From a bacterium ADurb.Bin157 (GTDB lineage Bacteria > Muiribacteriota > Ozemobacteria > Ozemobacterales > Ozemobacteraceae), in assembly GCA_002070375.1 (NCBI GenBank), contig MWDD01000019.1, forward strand, positions 1-44,868: a DNA stretch of 44,868 nt, written 5' to 3'. Below, piece after piece: positions 26,539 through 34,278 of the stretch (within the stretch, counting starts at the first letter, position 1; each line of letters opens with the position of its first letter). Made by a program: the position numbers and the translations under genes. The notes below the pieces were generated by a model. The model was not told the DNA's origin. It did not search any database and was given only the letters and a program-made list of their open reading frames with translations.

Positions 26539-26560
26539 AGCAGAACAGCACTGTTCTGCT
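26539..26560. repeat. Perfect 10-bp inverted repeat in the pilC2 leader
   Basis: Arms AGCAGAACAG (26539-26548) and CTGTTCTGCT (26551-26560) with a 2-base centre. It could be an operator for a dimeric repressor or an RNA hairpin. It lacks the T-run of a terminator and lies about 20 bases upstream of the ribosome binding site. Confidence 0.7.
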
Positions 26561-26590
26561 TGTTTTAATATCTTGATCAGGAGGGGTTTA

Positions 26591-27793
26591 ATGGCAACCT
26601 TCACTTATAAAGCCAGAAACTGGGACGGGAAAATAGTAACGGCCGAAATGGAAGGCGAAAGCAAAGAAGTTTGTATTTCTAAGCTTCGCGAGAAAGGGTA
26701 TTTTGTCACCAGCATCAATGAAAAGAAGTCCGGTGGCGGCAACCTTTCTTTTGGCTTTGAGCGAGGAGTTTCATCTCAGGAAGTATGTATTTTTGCCAGA
26801 CAGTTTTCAACCATGATCGGTTCCGGTGTTCCGCTTGTCAGATGTTTAACCATTCTTCAAGCTCAAGCAGAAAACCCCTCTTTCAAAAAGATTATCACCC
26901 AAATCAGAACAGACGTTGAAGGTGGTTCTACTTTTTCTAAATCTCTTGAAAAACATCCCAAAGTATTCTCTGATTTGTTTTGTTCACTTGTTAAAGCGGG
27001 TGAAATCGGCGGTATTTTGGACACTATTCTTGAAAGACTTGCCGACTATCTCGAAAGCTCAGAAAGTTTAAAATCAAAAGTTAAGGGTGCATTGACATAC
27101 CCGGTAGTTGTGTTCGGCATAGCTATGTTAGTTGTTGTAGCACTTGTTTTATTTGTTTTGCCGCAGTTCAAAGAAATTTTCGATGGCATGAACGTAGAAT
27201 TGCCTTTTATCACTACAGCTCTTCTTGACCTTTCAGATTTTATGGTAGCTTGGTGGTTCTTTATTATCCCCGGCATTTTTGCTGTTCCTATCCTTATCGT
27301 TAACTTCTTTAAAACCAAAACAGGCGCGAGAATTTTTGACGTTAACATTCTAAAAATGCCTGCCATTGGCATGATGATGAGAAAAGTTGCGGTTGCAAAA
27401 TTTACAAGAACTCTCGGGACTCTTATTTCTTCAGGTGTCCCGATTCTTCAGGCTCTTGAAGTTACTGCTCAAACCGCGGGTAACGTTGTTATTGCGGATG
27501 CGGTAGATAAAACGCGCGTTTCGATACGTGAAGGGGAATCTATCGCAGATCCTTTGAAAACTTCCGGAGTTTTTCCTCCGATGGTTGTTCAAATGATAGC
27601 AGTTGGCGAAGAAACAGGTGAATTGGACAAGATGCTTTCTAAGATCGCCGACTTTTATGACAGTGAAGTTGACACCGCCGTAAAAGGTATTACCTCGATT
27701 ATCGAACCTATAGTTATCGTTTTCATGGGTGTAGTAATCGGTGGTATCGTTATGGCAGTTTTCATGCCCATGCTCAAGTTGGTCAATCAGTAA
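26591..27793 (+). CDS. pilC: Type IV pilus / type II secretion platform protein PilC/GspF (copy 2)
   Basis: The start at 26591 is chosen over the longer reading from 26528 because AGGAGG sits 6 bases upstream and the product then opens MATFTYKARNWDGKIV, as PilC proteins do. The 400-residue protein has two T2SSF domains: IFARQFSTMIGSGVPLVRCLTIL in the first and KFTRTLGTLISSGVPILQALEVT in the second. Membrane segments lie near 170-195, 220-245 and 375-395. Compared with copy 1 (1996-3201) it keeps the same layout but differs through most of its length, so it is a true paralogue and not a recent duplication. No pilB adjoins it; the second pilB is 14.5 kb away at 42302. Confidence 0.95.
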   Translation: MATFTYKARNWDGKIVTAEMEGESKEVCISKLREKGYFVTSINEKKSGGGNLSFGFERGVSSQEVCIFARQFSTMIGSGVPLVRCLTILQAQAENPSFKKIITQIRTDVEGGSTFSKSLEKHPKVFSDLFCSLVKAGEIGGILDTILERLADYLESSESLKSKVKGALTYPVVVFGIAMLVVVALVLFVLPQFKEIFDGMNVELPFITTALLDLSDFMVAWWFFIIPGIFAVPILIVNFFKTKTGARIFDVNILKMPAIGMMMRKVAVAKFTRTLGTLISSGVPILQALEVTAQTAGNVVIADAVDKTRVSIREGESIADPLKTSGVFPPMVVQMIAVGEETGELDKMLSKIADFYDSEVDTAVKGITSIIEPIVIVFMGVVIGGIVMAVFMPMLKLVNQ

Positions 27794-27807
27794 TTAAAGA
27801 GAAACTA

Positions 27808-27840
27808 ATAAGGCCCCGTGAAAATTCACGGGGCCTTATT
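27808..27840. terminator. Bidirectional Rho-independent terminator
   Basis: Perfect 15-bp stem (27808-27822 with 27825-27839), GC-rich core GGCCCCGTG, 2-base centre, A/T-rich flanks on both sides. It separates the convergent pilC2 and PLP-enzyme genes and can serve both. Confidence 0.9.
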
Positions 27841-27873
27841 TTATTTTAAGTTAAAAAAATTTGCGATTCTAAG

Positions 27874-29058
27874 TCAGATTTTATCCAGAGCGGAAAAAAT
27901 ATCGTTTTTAATATCTGCGAAGTTTTCGCAACCAACAGAAAGTCGAATCAGTCCGTCTGAAATTTCTGCCTGCGCTCTTGCTTCGCTTCCCATGCTTGCG
28001 TGTGTCATACTTGCCGGATGTTGAATCAAGCTTTCTATTCCTCCAAGTGAAACAGCCAGAGTACAAACTCTGACAGAATCCATGACAGTTTTACCGGCTT
28101 TTACCCCACCCTTAACTTCGAATGAAATCATTGCTCCGGGGCCATTCATTTGCTTTTTAGCCAATTCATACTGGGGATGAGATTTAAGTCCCGGATACTT
28201 GACCCAAGCTACTTTTGGATGTTTTTCCAATTCTTCCGCCAGTTTTAATGCATTTTCTTGCGCTACTCTGACTCGCATGTCAAGAGTCTTAATTCCTCTT
28301 AGTACCAGCCAGGCCTGGTGGGGATCTATTGTTCCTCCGAATTGAGTCAGTACGGTACGTATTTTTTTCATCAAGTCGCCGCATTTGGTAACAATTATTC
28401 CCGCTACAACATCACTGTGCCCATTCAAAAATTTAGTCATACTATGCAAAACCACGTCTGCACCAAGTTCAAGGGGATTTTGTAGAATCGGACTACAAAA
28501 AGTATTATCTACTACCAATATTGCATTGGCTTCATGAGCTATCTTTGCACATGATTCTATATCAGAAATGCTCAATGTCGGATTTGCCGGGGTTTCTAGG
28601 TATACCAGCGTTGTATTAGGTTTTATTGCGTTTTTAACATTTTCGGGTGAAGAAGTATCTACAAAAGTTGATTCAACGCCGAAGCGAGTCAATTCTTTTT
28701 CCAGAATAGTTCTTGTCGGTCCGTAAACAGAACCGGTTGAAACAATGTGCTTACCTGCGCCCAGAAAAGCCATAAAAACAGTAGAAATGGCCGCCATACC
28801 ACTTGCCGTAGCAACAGCACATTTTCCATTTTCAAGTTCAGCAACACATTCTTCAAGTGCAGCAGTAGTAGGATTACCGATTCTGGTATATTTATACCCG
28901 CAATCCTTGCCTGAAAATCTTGCAGCGCCCTGGTCGGCATCTTCAAAAGCAAAAGTAGAAGACTGATATATGGGAACACTTACCCCGCCAAAAAGTTTAT
29001 CAGGGTGCTGTCCTGCATGTATGCACTTAGTATCAAAACAAACATCAGAATGAGTCAT
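27874..29058 (-). CDS. Cys/Met metabolism PLP-dependent enzyme (methionine gamma-lyase or cystathionine gamma-synthase/lyase type)
   Basis: A 394-residue fold-type I PLP enzyme. The start at 29058 (ATG after GGAG, 8-base gap) is preferred over the TTG one codon upstream. The PLP lysine is Lys209 in the LHSMTKFLNGHSD motif; YKYTRIGNPT, ATASGMAAI and the C-terminal LIRLSVGCE signature are present. The family cleaves or forms C-S bonds in methionine, cystathionine and homocysteine. The position equivalent to the specificity Cys of methionine gamma-lyase (YGCT in Pseudomonas) is Pro in VYGPT (residues 111-115), so the exact reaction is open. It is a single-gene unit between the tRNA terminator and the bidirectional terminator. 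Confidence 0.88.
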   Translation of the reverse strand: MTHSDVCFDTKCIHAGQHPDKLFGGVSVPIYQSSTFAFEDADQGAARFSGKDCGYKYTRIGNPTTAALEECVAELENGKCAVATASGMAAISTVFMAFLGAGKHIVSTGSVYGPTRTILEKELTRFGVESTFVDTSSPENVKNAIKPNTTLVYLETPANPTLSISDIESCAKIAHEANAILVVDNTFCSPILQNPLELGADVVLHSMTKFLNGHSDVVAGIIVTKCGDLMKKIRTVLTQFGGTIDPHQAWLVLRGIKTLDMRVRVAQENALKLAEELEKHPKVAWVKYPGLKSHPQYELAKKQMNGPGAMISFEVKGGVKAGKTVMDSVRVCTLAVSLGGIESLIQHPASMTHASMGSEARAQAEISDGLIRLSVGCENFADIKNDIFSALDKI

Positions 29059-29154
29059 CAATGAATCTCCTTAAATATAAAATTAGCCGTGATTATCATA
29101 TGCCAAAAACGATTTTTTGTCCATAATAAAAAGTAATGCAATATCATAGCTAAA

Positions 29155-29184
29155 ATAAAAAAACCGTCTCAGAGAGACGGTTTT
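29155..29184 (-). terminator. Rho-independent terminator after tRNA-Pro
   Basis: Stem AAAACCGTCTC / GAGACGGTTTT (29174-29184 with 29160-29170, minus strand), 3-nt loop, then T-rich. It starts 2 bases after the tRNA 3' end and insulates the PLP-enzyme gene. Confidence 0.9.
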
Positions 29185-29186
29185 CA

Positions 29187-29259
29187 TCGGGGCGACTGGA
29201 CTCGAACCAGCGACCACTTGAACCCCATTCAAGTACGCTACCAACTGCGCTACGCCCCG
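29187..29259 (-). tRNA. tRNA-Pro, anticodon GGG
   Basis: A 73-nt cloverleaf on the minus strand. Acceptor CGGGGCG pairs with CGCCCCG. The D arm is GCGC/GCGT with loop AGTTGGTA. The anticodon arm CTTGA/TCAAG has loop ATGGGGT, giving anticodon GGG. The T arm is GCTGG/CCAGT with loop TTCGAGT, and the discriminator is A. The 3' CCA is not encoded, so a CCA-adding enzyme is required. It has a strong promoter upstream and a terminator immediately downstream, so it is transcribed as a single tRNA unit. Confidence 0.96.
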
Positions 29260-29295
29260 TTGGTTAATAACCTAAGTCATTGAACCGATGAGTGG

Positions 29296-29324
29296 ATTAT
29301 ATCAAATTAGCAGATAATAATCAA
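29296..29324 (-). promoter_or_regulatory. Strong sigma70-like promoter for tRNA-Pro
   Basis: On the minus strand, -35 TTGATT (29324-29319), 17-bp spacer, consensus -10 TATAAT (29301-29296), about 37 bases before the tRNA 5' end. It is the best promoter match in the window. Confidence 0.8.
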
Positions 29325-29333
29325 GTATTTTTT

Positions 29334-30518
29334 TTAAATAACTCCATCGGTTCTTAGTTGTGAAATTTCGTCTTTAGTGTAGCCGAGTTCAGAGAGTATT
29401 AGGTCACTGTCTTCACCAAGCACCGGAGCAGGTTTAGAAATTTCAGACGGAGTTTCAGAGAACTTTATCGGTGTACCGGGGACTTTAATTTTTCCGGCAA
29501 TCGGATGACATAGGTCGACAATCATGTTTCTTGCAATAACTTGAGGGTCTGCGATAACTTTACTTATAGTGTTAATCGGCCCAGCGGGAACTTTTCCCGC
29601 CTCAAGTTTTTGAAGCCAAAAATCAGAAGTATTTTCTTTCATCGCCTCATTAAGTATTGGCAACAAGTCGGGCATATGTTCACATCTGCTGTGGTTATTG
29701 GCATACTTTGGGTCTTTAAGCAATTCAGGTTTATTTATGATGTTGCACAAGGCTTCCCATAACTGGTCATTACCGCAAGCTATGTTTATATATCCGTCTG
29801 AAGTTTTAACCGAGGTGAACGGTGCGATCGAGGGGTGTGTATTCCCAATCGGAACAGGGTCAATGCCTGAACCGGTGTATCTTGCAATGGCATTTTCCAA
29901 TATTGAAACCATGCAATCGAGCATTGCTACATCTACCATTTGGCCTTTTCCGGTTAAGGTTCTGCTATTTAACGCGGCTAAGATACCGATTACCGAAAAC
30001 ATTCCGGCAAAAATGTCTGCAACAGAACTTCCGACTTTTGTAGGGCAGCTTGCGTCAGGTCCCGTGATGCTCATAAGTCCGCCCATACCCTGAATAATCA
30101 AATCATATGCGGGCCTTTTGCTATATGGCCCGGTTTGTCCGAATCCTGAGGAAGCGCAATATATCAATTTAGGATTGATTTCTTTTAGAGTTTCGTAATC
30201 CAAGCCAAGCTTTTTCATTACTCCGGGCTTAAAATTTTCGACAACAACATCTGCGTCTTTCACAAGTTTGTAAATTATTTGTTTACCCTTTTCGCTTTTC
30301 AAGTCAACGGTTATACTCTTTTTGCCTCTGTTTATACTCATAAAATAGGCACTTTCGCCGTTTATGTAAGGCCCGTAAGCTCTTGAATCGTCTCCTGTTT
30401 CAGACTTTTCAATTTTTATAACTTCTGCTCCCATATCTGCGAGCATCATTGTGCAAAAAGGTCCGGCAAGGACTCTTGTGAAATCTATTACTTTAATATT
30501 TGAAAGAGCTGAGGTCAT
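29334..30518 (-). CDS. Family III CoA-transferase (CaiB/BaiF type)
   Basis: A 394-residue protein. The start at 30518 (ATG after GGAGA) is preferred over the in-frame TTG at 30530, which lies inside the upstream gene. Family features are VIDFTRVLAGPFCTMMLADMGAEVIKIE at the N-terminus, the NRGKKSITVDLK segment, and Asp168 in SSVADIFAG, which aligns with catalytic Asp169 of formyl-CoA transferase. Such enzymes move CoA between carboxylic acids through a mixed-anhydride mechanism. The specific acids are unknown. It follows the nitrilase-family gene with a 2-base gap, so the two form an operon and probably share a pathway: an amide is hydrolysed to an acid, then activated as a CoA thioester (inference). 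Confidence 0.9.
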   Translation of the reverse strand: MTSALSNIKVIDFTRVLAGPFCTMMLADMGAEVIKIEKSETGDDSRAYGPYINGESAYFMSINRGKKSITVDLKSEKGKQIIYKLVKDADVVVENFKPGVMKKLGLDYETLKEINPKLIYCASSGFGQTGPYSKRPAYDLIIQGMGGLMSITGPDASCPTKVGSSVADIFAGMFSVIGILAALNSRTLTGKGQMVDVAMLDCMVSILENAIARYTGSGIDPVPIGNTHPSIAPFTSVKTSDGYINIACGNDQLWEALCNIINKPELLKDPKYANNHSRCEHMPDLLPILNEAMKENTSDFWLQKLEAGKVPAGPINTISKVIADPQVIARNMIVDLCHPIAGKIKVPGTPIKFSETPSEISKPAPVLGEDSDLILSELGYTKDEISQLRTDGVI

Positions 30519-30520
30519 TT

Positions 30521-31417
30521 TTATCTCCAACGTGTATTATAAGGTATTCTTCTAGCGGGCTCAAAAGAGCATCTGCCGGAGTCTAAGATTCCCGCATAAG
30601 CTTGAATGTTTCTGTCTTCTATGTGGTCAAATATTTGAGGCGAAGAAGTATTGGGAATAACTGTTCTTATGGGATCAGGTTCAAGAGATGCCCAAACATA
30701 TTCATCGCATGCTCTTGCTTGTGTAAGCTTTACTCCGGTCGGATGTATTATCATTGAAGATCCGAAGTAGTATGCTCCGCTTGCATCCGGGCCAACGCTG
30801 TTTGTGGCCACCCAATAGACGTGATTATCATAAGCTCTGGCTCTGTTAGTTAGTTCCCAGTGGTCAAAAGTTCTCATGAATGCAGAAGGTCTGCAAATCA
30901 CCTCGGCACCTTTAAGCGCAGTCACTCTTGCTAATTCGGGGAAATCTCCGTCATAGCAAATCACGATGCCAATTTTTCCGATGGGTGTATCCACACAAAA
31001 AGACGAACTTCCGGGAGTAGTCCAGCCGCCGCCTTCCAATCTTTCTGTCGGGAAAGGATGAGTTTTTCTGTAAACTCCCAGTATTCCTTCGGGACCGATT
31101 AAAGCGGCGCTATTATAGACAATTCCTCTTTCGGGGCCACGTTCGTAAGTAGGGAAACAAATATAGCAATTAAATTCTTTTGCCCAGGCTACTGCTTGGT
31201 CAGTCAGTTTTCCGGGAATTGTGTCAACCGTATCCCAGAGGTCTTCCGAGCTTCCTCTTGGTGTAAAGCCTGTTGTGAAGCTTTCAGGAAGCACCAACAA
31301 ATTCGCTTTAGACTCATTACAGCAACGAGCAATCATCTCGTATGCCTTTTTCATATTTTCTTCTACAGCCATAGGCTCAACTTTAAATTGTATTGCAGCA
31401 GCAACCATATTTTGCAT
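30521..31417 (-). CDS. Nitrilase-superfamily carbon-nitrogen hydrolase (amidase)
   Basis: A 298-residue protein with the Glu-Lys-Cys triad: Glu45 in LVLPESFTTGF, Lys118 in YRKTHPFPTE and Cys154 in IVICYDGDFPE. The ATG at 31417 has GGAG 8 bases upstream. The superfamily hydrolyses amides, N-carbamoyl groups or nitriles; the Phe-Pro-Glu context after the Cys and the length fit aliphatic or N-carbamoyl amidases more than true nitrilases. The last third (about 250-298) is a distinct tail. It is first gene of the operon with the CoA-transferase and has an extended -10 promoter element at 31460-31468. The substrate cannot be read from sequence. Confidence 0.88.
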   Translation of the reverse strand: MQNMVAAAIQFKVEPMAVEENMKKAYEMIARCCNESKANLLVLPESFTTGFTPRGSSEDLWDTVDTIPGKLTDQAVAWAKEFNCYICFPTYERGPERGIVYNSAALIGPEGILGVYRKTHPFPTERLEGGGWTTPGSSSFCVDTPIGKIGIVICYDGDFPELARVTALKGAEVICRPSAFMRTFDHWELTNRARAYDNHVYWVATNSVGPDASGAYYFGSSMIIHPTGVKLTQARACDEYVWASLEPDPIRTVIPNTSSPQIFDHIEDRNIQAYAGILDSGRCSFEPARRIPYNTRWR

Positions 31418-31459
31418 TGTCTATGCTCCTTAGAGATATATCTATAATTAAAGTTTTTG

Positions 31460-31468
31460 ATTATACCA
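31460..31468 (-). promoter_or_regulatory. Extended -10 promoter element for the nitrilase-CoA-transferase operon
   Basis: On the minus strand TGGTATAAT is a perfect extended -10. The -35 region is weak, as is common when the extended element is present. It lies about 43 bases before the ATG. Confidence 0.55.
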
Positions 31469-31524
31469 TATAAAAAAAATAAATCCACAGATAATAAACA
31501 ACGGAGTAGATTTCTATTTAAATC

Positions 31525-31553
31525 TTGAAGTTTTTTAATTTAAAGGTTATAAA
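31525..31553 (+). promoter_or_regulatory. Sigma70-like promoter for pgi
   Basis: -35 TTGAAG (31525-31530), 17-bp spacer, -10 TATAAA (31548-31553). The -35 doubles as a possible TTG codon, which is why a longer reading frame appears; the promoter supports the ATG at 31576 as the true start. Confidence 0.55.
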
Positions 31554-31575
31554 AATAAAAAATAGCGGAGGACAT

Positions 31576-33282
31576 ATGAACATATTTGATTCAAAAATTG
31601 ACCAAGAAATAAGCAATGGCAGCAAGTTAAGCAAAACCAGCGAATGGCTTGCACTAAAAGATCATTACCAAGAAATAAAGCCAAAACACATGCGTGATAT
31701 GTTTGCGAATGATGTTAATCGTTTCGAGAAATTTAGCTTATCATTCGACGACATCTTACTAGATTACTCTAAAAACATTATTGAAACCAAAACGATGGAT
31801 TTATTAATAGACCTTGCTAAGGCATCGGGCATCAAAGAGTATGCAAAAAAGATGTTTAGCGGTGAAATATTAAATTGGACAGAAGGACGAGCGGTTTTAC
31901 ACAGTGCTTTAAGAAATCGAAGCAATAAGCCGGTTTACGTTGATGGCAAAGACGTAATGCCCGACGTTAAAAATGTATTAGAAAAAATGAAAACTTTTTG
32001 CAGCCGCATACGAAGCGGGGAATGGGTTGGGCATACCGGCAAGAGAATCAAGTATGTTGTAAACATAGGGATCGGTGGTTCAGATTTAGGGCCTGTCATG
32101 GTTTGCGAAGCCTTGAAACACTACGCAGACGGACCTACGTTAAGATTTGTCTCCAATGTAGACGGAACAGATTTTTTTGAAAAAACCAAAGATCTGTCTC
32201 CCGAAGAAACTCTTTTTATAGTTGCCTCTAAAACTTTTACAACACAAGAGACTATGACCAATGCGCTTAGCGCACGGTCTTGGCTATTAAAATCTTTAAA
32301 AGAAGAACAAAGCGTGTCAAAACATTTTGTAGCTTTGTCAACCAACAAAACAGCTGTAGAAAAATTCGGCATTGACAGCAACAATATGTTTGAATTTTGG
32401 GACTGGGTTGGAGGCCGCTATTCATCTTGGTCTGCCATAGGGCTTCCGATAGCCGTTTCGATAGGTTTTGAGCGATTTGAAGAGTTTTTGTCGGGTGCCC
32501 ATGCCATGGACAATCATTTTTTGAATGCGCCTTATGCAGAGAACCTGCCAATCATAATGGCTATGCTAGGGATTTGGTATAACAACTTTTTTAACGCTTC
32601 GAGCATTGCAATACTTCCTTACGATCAATATTTGCACCGTTTTGCTGCATATTTTCAACAAGGCGACATGGAGAGCAACGGAAAATACATAGACCGTAAC
32701 GGCAATAAAGTTGAATATGAGACGGGTCCGATCATATGGGGAGAACCCGGCACGAATGGGCAGCACGCGTTTTATCAATTGATACATCAAGGAACTAAAC
32801 TTATCCCGGCAGATTTTATCGGGTTTTCAAATAGTTTAAATCCTATTGGTGACCACCATTTGAAGTTGATGGCAAACTTTTTTGCTCAAACAGAGGCTCT
32901 TATGAAAGGCAAAACAGAGTCTGAAGTGAGAGAAGATTTTGCAAAAGAAGGCTTGAGCGGCGAAAAAGCGTCTATGCTGCTTCCGCATAAAATATTTGAA
33001 GGGAATCGGCCTACTAACAGCCTTTTGATAAAAGAATTAACCCCATACACATTGGGGATGCTTATTGCTCTATATGAGATGAAAATTTTTGCCCAGGGCA
33101 TTGTTTGGCGTGTCAACAGCTTTGATCAATGGGGTGTTGAGTTAGGTAAAGTTCTTGCGAAGAAAATTTTGCAAGAAGAAGAAGCGCTGATGTCGGGGGA
33201 AAAAGTAGACCTTTCGCATCATGACTCTTCAACTGCGGGGCTTTTGCAACATTTCACCAAGCAACGCGCTTGTCTCAAGTAA
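31576..33282 (+). CDS. pgi: Glucose-6-phosphate isomerase
   Basis: A 568-residue protein of full family length. The ATG at 31576 is preceded by GGAGG. Both family signatures are present: [13 protein letters not shown] motif as [16 protein letters not shown], the [13 protein letters not shown] segment, and [22 protein letters not shown] near residue 395. The C-terminal signature [10 protein letters not shown] includes the active-site region Lys. It interconverts glucose-6-phosphate and fructose-6-phosphate in glycolysis and gluconeogenesis. It is a single-gene unit: its own promoter lies upstream, and the next gene has a promoter starting 2 bases after the pgi stop. It is directly upstream of the microcompartment mini-locus, but no targeting peptide is visible. 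Confidence 0.97.
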   Translation: MNIFDSKIDQEISNGSKLSKTSEWLALKDHYQEIKPKHMRDMFANDVNRFEKFSLSFDDILLDYSKNIIETKTMDLLIDLAKASGIKEYAKKMFSGEILNWTEGRAVLHSALRNRSNKPVYVDGKDVMPDVKNVLEKMKTFCSRIRSGEWVGHTGKRIKYVVNIGIGGSDLGPVMVCEALKHYADGPTLRFVSNVDGTDFFEKTKDLSPEETLFIVASKTFTTQETMTNALSARSWLLKSLKEEQSVSKHFVALSTNKTAVEKFGIDSNNMFEFWDWVGGRYSSWSAIGLPIAVSIGFERFEEFLSGAHAMDNHFLNAPYAENLPIIMAMLGIWYNNFFNASSIAILPYDQYLHRFAAYFQQGDMESNGKYIDRNGNKVEYETGPIIWGEPGTNGQHAFYQLIHQGTKLIPADFIGFSNSLNPIGDHHLKLMANFFAQTEALMKGKTESEVREDFAKEGLSGEKASMLLPHKIFEGNRPTNSLLIKELTPYTLGMLIALYEMKIFAQGIVWRVNSFDQWGVELGKVLAKKILQEEEALMSGEKVDLSHHDSSTAGLLQHFTKQRACLK

Positions 33283-33283
33283 C

Positions 33284-33312
33284 TTGCTTTAAATCATCAA
33301 AGACTGTATACT
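33284..33312 (+). promoter_or_regulatory. Sigma70-like promoter for the 63-residue gene
   Basis: -35 TTGCTT (33284-33289), 17-bp spacer, -10 TATACT (33307-33312). It begins immediately after the pgi stop codon and gives a leader of about 25 bases. Confidence 0.65.
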
Positions 33313-33342
33313 AATGATAGAAGCGGTAACAGGAGAAATTCT

Positions 33343-33534
33343 ATGCTTAACAACGTATCATATAAACCAATAGGCATTGATTATACGCGCAACAAGCCTG
33401 AGTTAAAAGAGGTTCAAGAGAAGACCGAAGAGAAGCGCATCGAGAGGGTTGAGCAGAACAAAGACGAAGAGTTGCGAGTTCAAAACAAGCTAACCCCCAA
33501 CTCATTAGGGCGTTATATTGATGTCAGAGCTTAA
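33343..33534 (+). CDS. Small charged hypothetical protein (63 residues)
   Basis: The ATG has AGGAG upstream at good distance, a promoter at 33284-33312 and a terminator at 33545-33578, so this is a complete single-gene unit despite its size. The product is highly charged, with a Lys/Glu/Arg-rich helical centre (KELVQ-like heptads from about residue 18 to 50) and a C-terminal LTPNSLGRYIDVRA. There is no signal peptide, membrane segment or Cys. It is probably a soluble, mainly helical protein that binds another protein or nucleic acid. I do not recognise the family. Confidence 0.75.
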   Translation: MLNNVSYKPIGIDYTRNKPELKEVQEKTEEKRIERVEQNKDEELRVQNKLTPNSLGRYIDVRA

Positions 33535-33544
33535 CAGCACTCAC

Positions 33545-33578
33545 AAAAGACATGGTCTTCGGGCCGTGTCTTTTTTTT
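33545..33578 (+). terminator. Rho-independent terminator
   Basis: 11-bp stem (33545-33555 with 33564-33574, one G-T pair), 8-nt loop and a run of eight T. It closes the 63-residue gene unit. Confidence 0.9.
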
Positions 33579-33620
33579 GCAAGTTTTTCAATATCTTTCA
33601 GTTATAAAACAAAAAATAAA

Positions 33621-33649
33621 TTGCAACAACCGTGATTATCTGTTAGATT
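33621..33649 (+). promoter_or_regulatory. Sigma70-like promoter for the BMC mini-locus
   Basis: -35 TTGCAA (33621-33626), 17-bp spacer, -10 TAGATT (33644-33649), about 25 bases before the likely transcribed leader of the first vertex gene. No inducer-binding site is apparent. Confidence 0.55.
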
Positions 33650-33681
33650 TTTTATCAAGCTTCTAGCACAGGGAGTTAAAA

Positions 33682-33951
33682 ATGTATCTAGGTCGCATTG
33701 TTGGCAAAGTAGTTTGCAGCGCAAAAGATGAGCTACTTAATGGCATAAAGATGTTGCTTGTCAGAAAAATTGACGGCAACGGTGTTATGTATGGCAAGCC
33801 CTTTGTAGCTTGCGATTCTATAGGTGCGGGCAACGGCGAAACAGTATTTTTATGCGGAGGCGGAGAGGCAGCTTTCCCGTTTATAAAAAAACGTCCGCCC
33901 TCTGACGCAGCTGTAATTGGCATAATAGACTCAATAAGAAGCGAATCGTAA
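33682..33951 (+). CDS. Bacterial microcompartment vertex protein, EutN/CcmL family (copy 1)
   Basis: An 89-residue protein of typical BMC-P length. It opens MYLGRIVGKVVCSAKDELLNG, has the IGAGNGETVFLCGG motif at the pentamer pore region, and ends PPSDAAVIGIIDSI. All three are hallmarks of EutN/CcmL/CsoS4 proteins, which form pentamers that cap the corners of polyhedral protein compartments. A GGGAG sequence precedes the ATG. It heads a three-gene unit with a second vertex protein and DeoC. No hexamer-forming shell gene (BMC-H or BMC-T) is in the window, so the facets must be encoded elsewhere if the compartment is assembled. Confidence 0.95.
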   Translation: MYLGRIVGKVVCSAKDELLNGIKMLLVRKIDGNGVMYGKPFVACDSIGAGNGETVFLCGGGEAAFPFIKKRPPSDAAVIGIIDSIRSES

Positions 33952-33952
33952 A

Positions 33953-34261
33953 ATGGAAATAGCAAAAGTAGTAAAAAAAGTTGTATCAACTGTTAAGAAC
34001 CACGTTTTTGAGGGTTATTCCATGCTGTTGGTTCAACCTCTGAGCATGGATTTCAAAGCTTGCGGCTCAGAAGTTTTATGCATAGATTTAGTGGGTGCAG
34101 GGCAAGACGAAATTGTAATGATAATGAAGGAAGGCAGCGGCGTAAATGATCTGATGGGCTTAAAAGAAGCCCCTTCAGATGCTGCCATAGTTGGAATCGT
34201 TGATCATATTGTCATAAACGACAAAAAAATATTTGATAAATCAAGCTCCGAAAAAGCTTAA
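33953..34261 (+). CDS. Bacterial microcompartment vertex protein, EutN/CcmL family (copy 2)
   Basis: A 102-residue second BMC-P protein starting 1 base after the first one stops. It shares the layout ([46 protein letters not shown]) but differs at most positions. It has Gln-Asp in place of Asn-Gly in the GAGxxE loop and an extra hydrophilic tail of about 15 residues. Divergent vertex paralogues often occur together in BMC loci and may occupy different corners or contact different cargo. Coupled translation with copy 1 is likely. Confidence 0.93.
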   Translation: MEIAKVVKKVVSTVKNHVFEGYSMLLVQPLSMDFKACGSEVLCIDLVGAGQDEIVMIMKEGSGVNDLMGLKEAPSDAAIVGIVDHIVINDKKIFDKSSSEKA

Positions 34262-34278
34262 AAGCAGGAGGCTTTCAA

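Larger units (their letters stand above)
26371..26590. other. Divergent intergenic region between topB and pilC2
   Basis: This 220-base region holds no convincing gene. It contains a T-rich segment, an extended -10 element at 26495-26503 and a perfect palindrome at 26539-26560, followed by the pilC2 ribosome binding site AGGAGG at 26579-26584. Confidence 0.7.

Noticed and set aside
26539..26560. LexA/SOS box next to topB
   Set aside because: AGAACAG-CA-CTGTTCT does not match the LexA boxes I know (CTGT-N8-ACAG or GAACn4GTTC) well enough, and it lies nearer pilC2 than topB.
29061..29154. Riboswitch upstream of the PLP-dependent sulfur enzyme
   Set aside because: The 90-base leader is A/T-rich with no multi-helix structure like SAM-I or similar elements and no terminator after it.
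29698..30093. Plus-strand frame of 131 codons
   Set aside because: Antisense to the CoA-transferase, which is complete with its catalytic Asp in the other strand.
31525..31575. N-terminal extension of pgi from a TTG codon
   Set aside because: The TTG is part of a -35 element, the -10 lies within the extension, and the GGAGG site fits the ATG at 31576.
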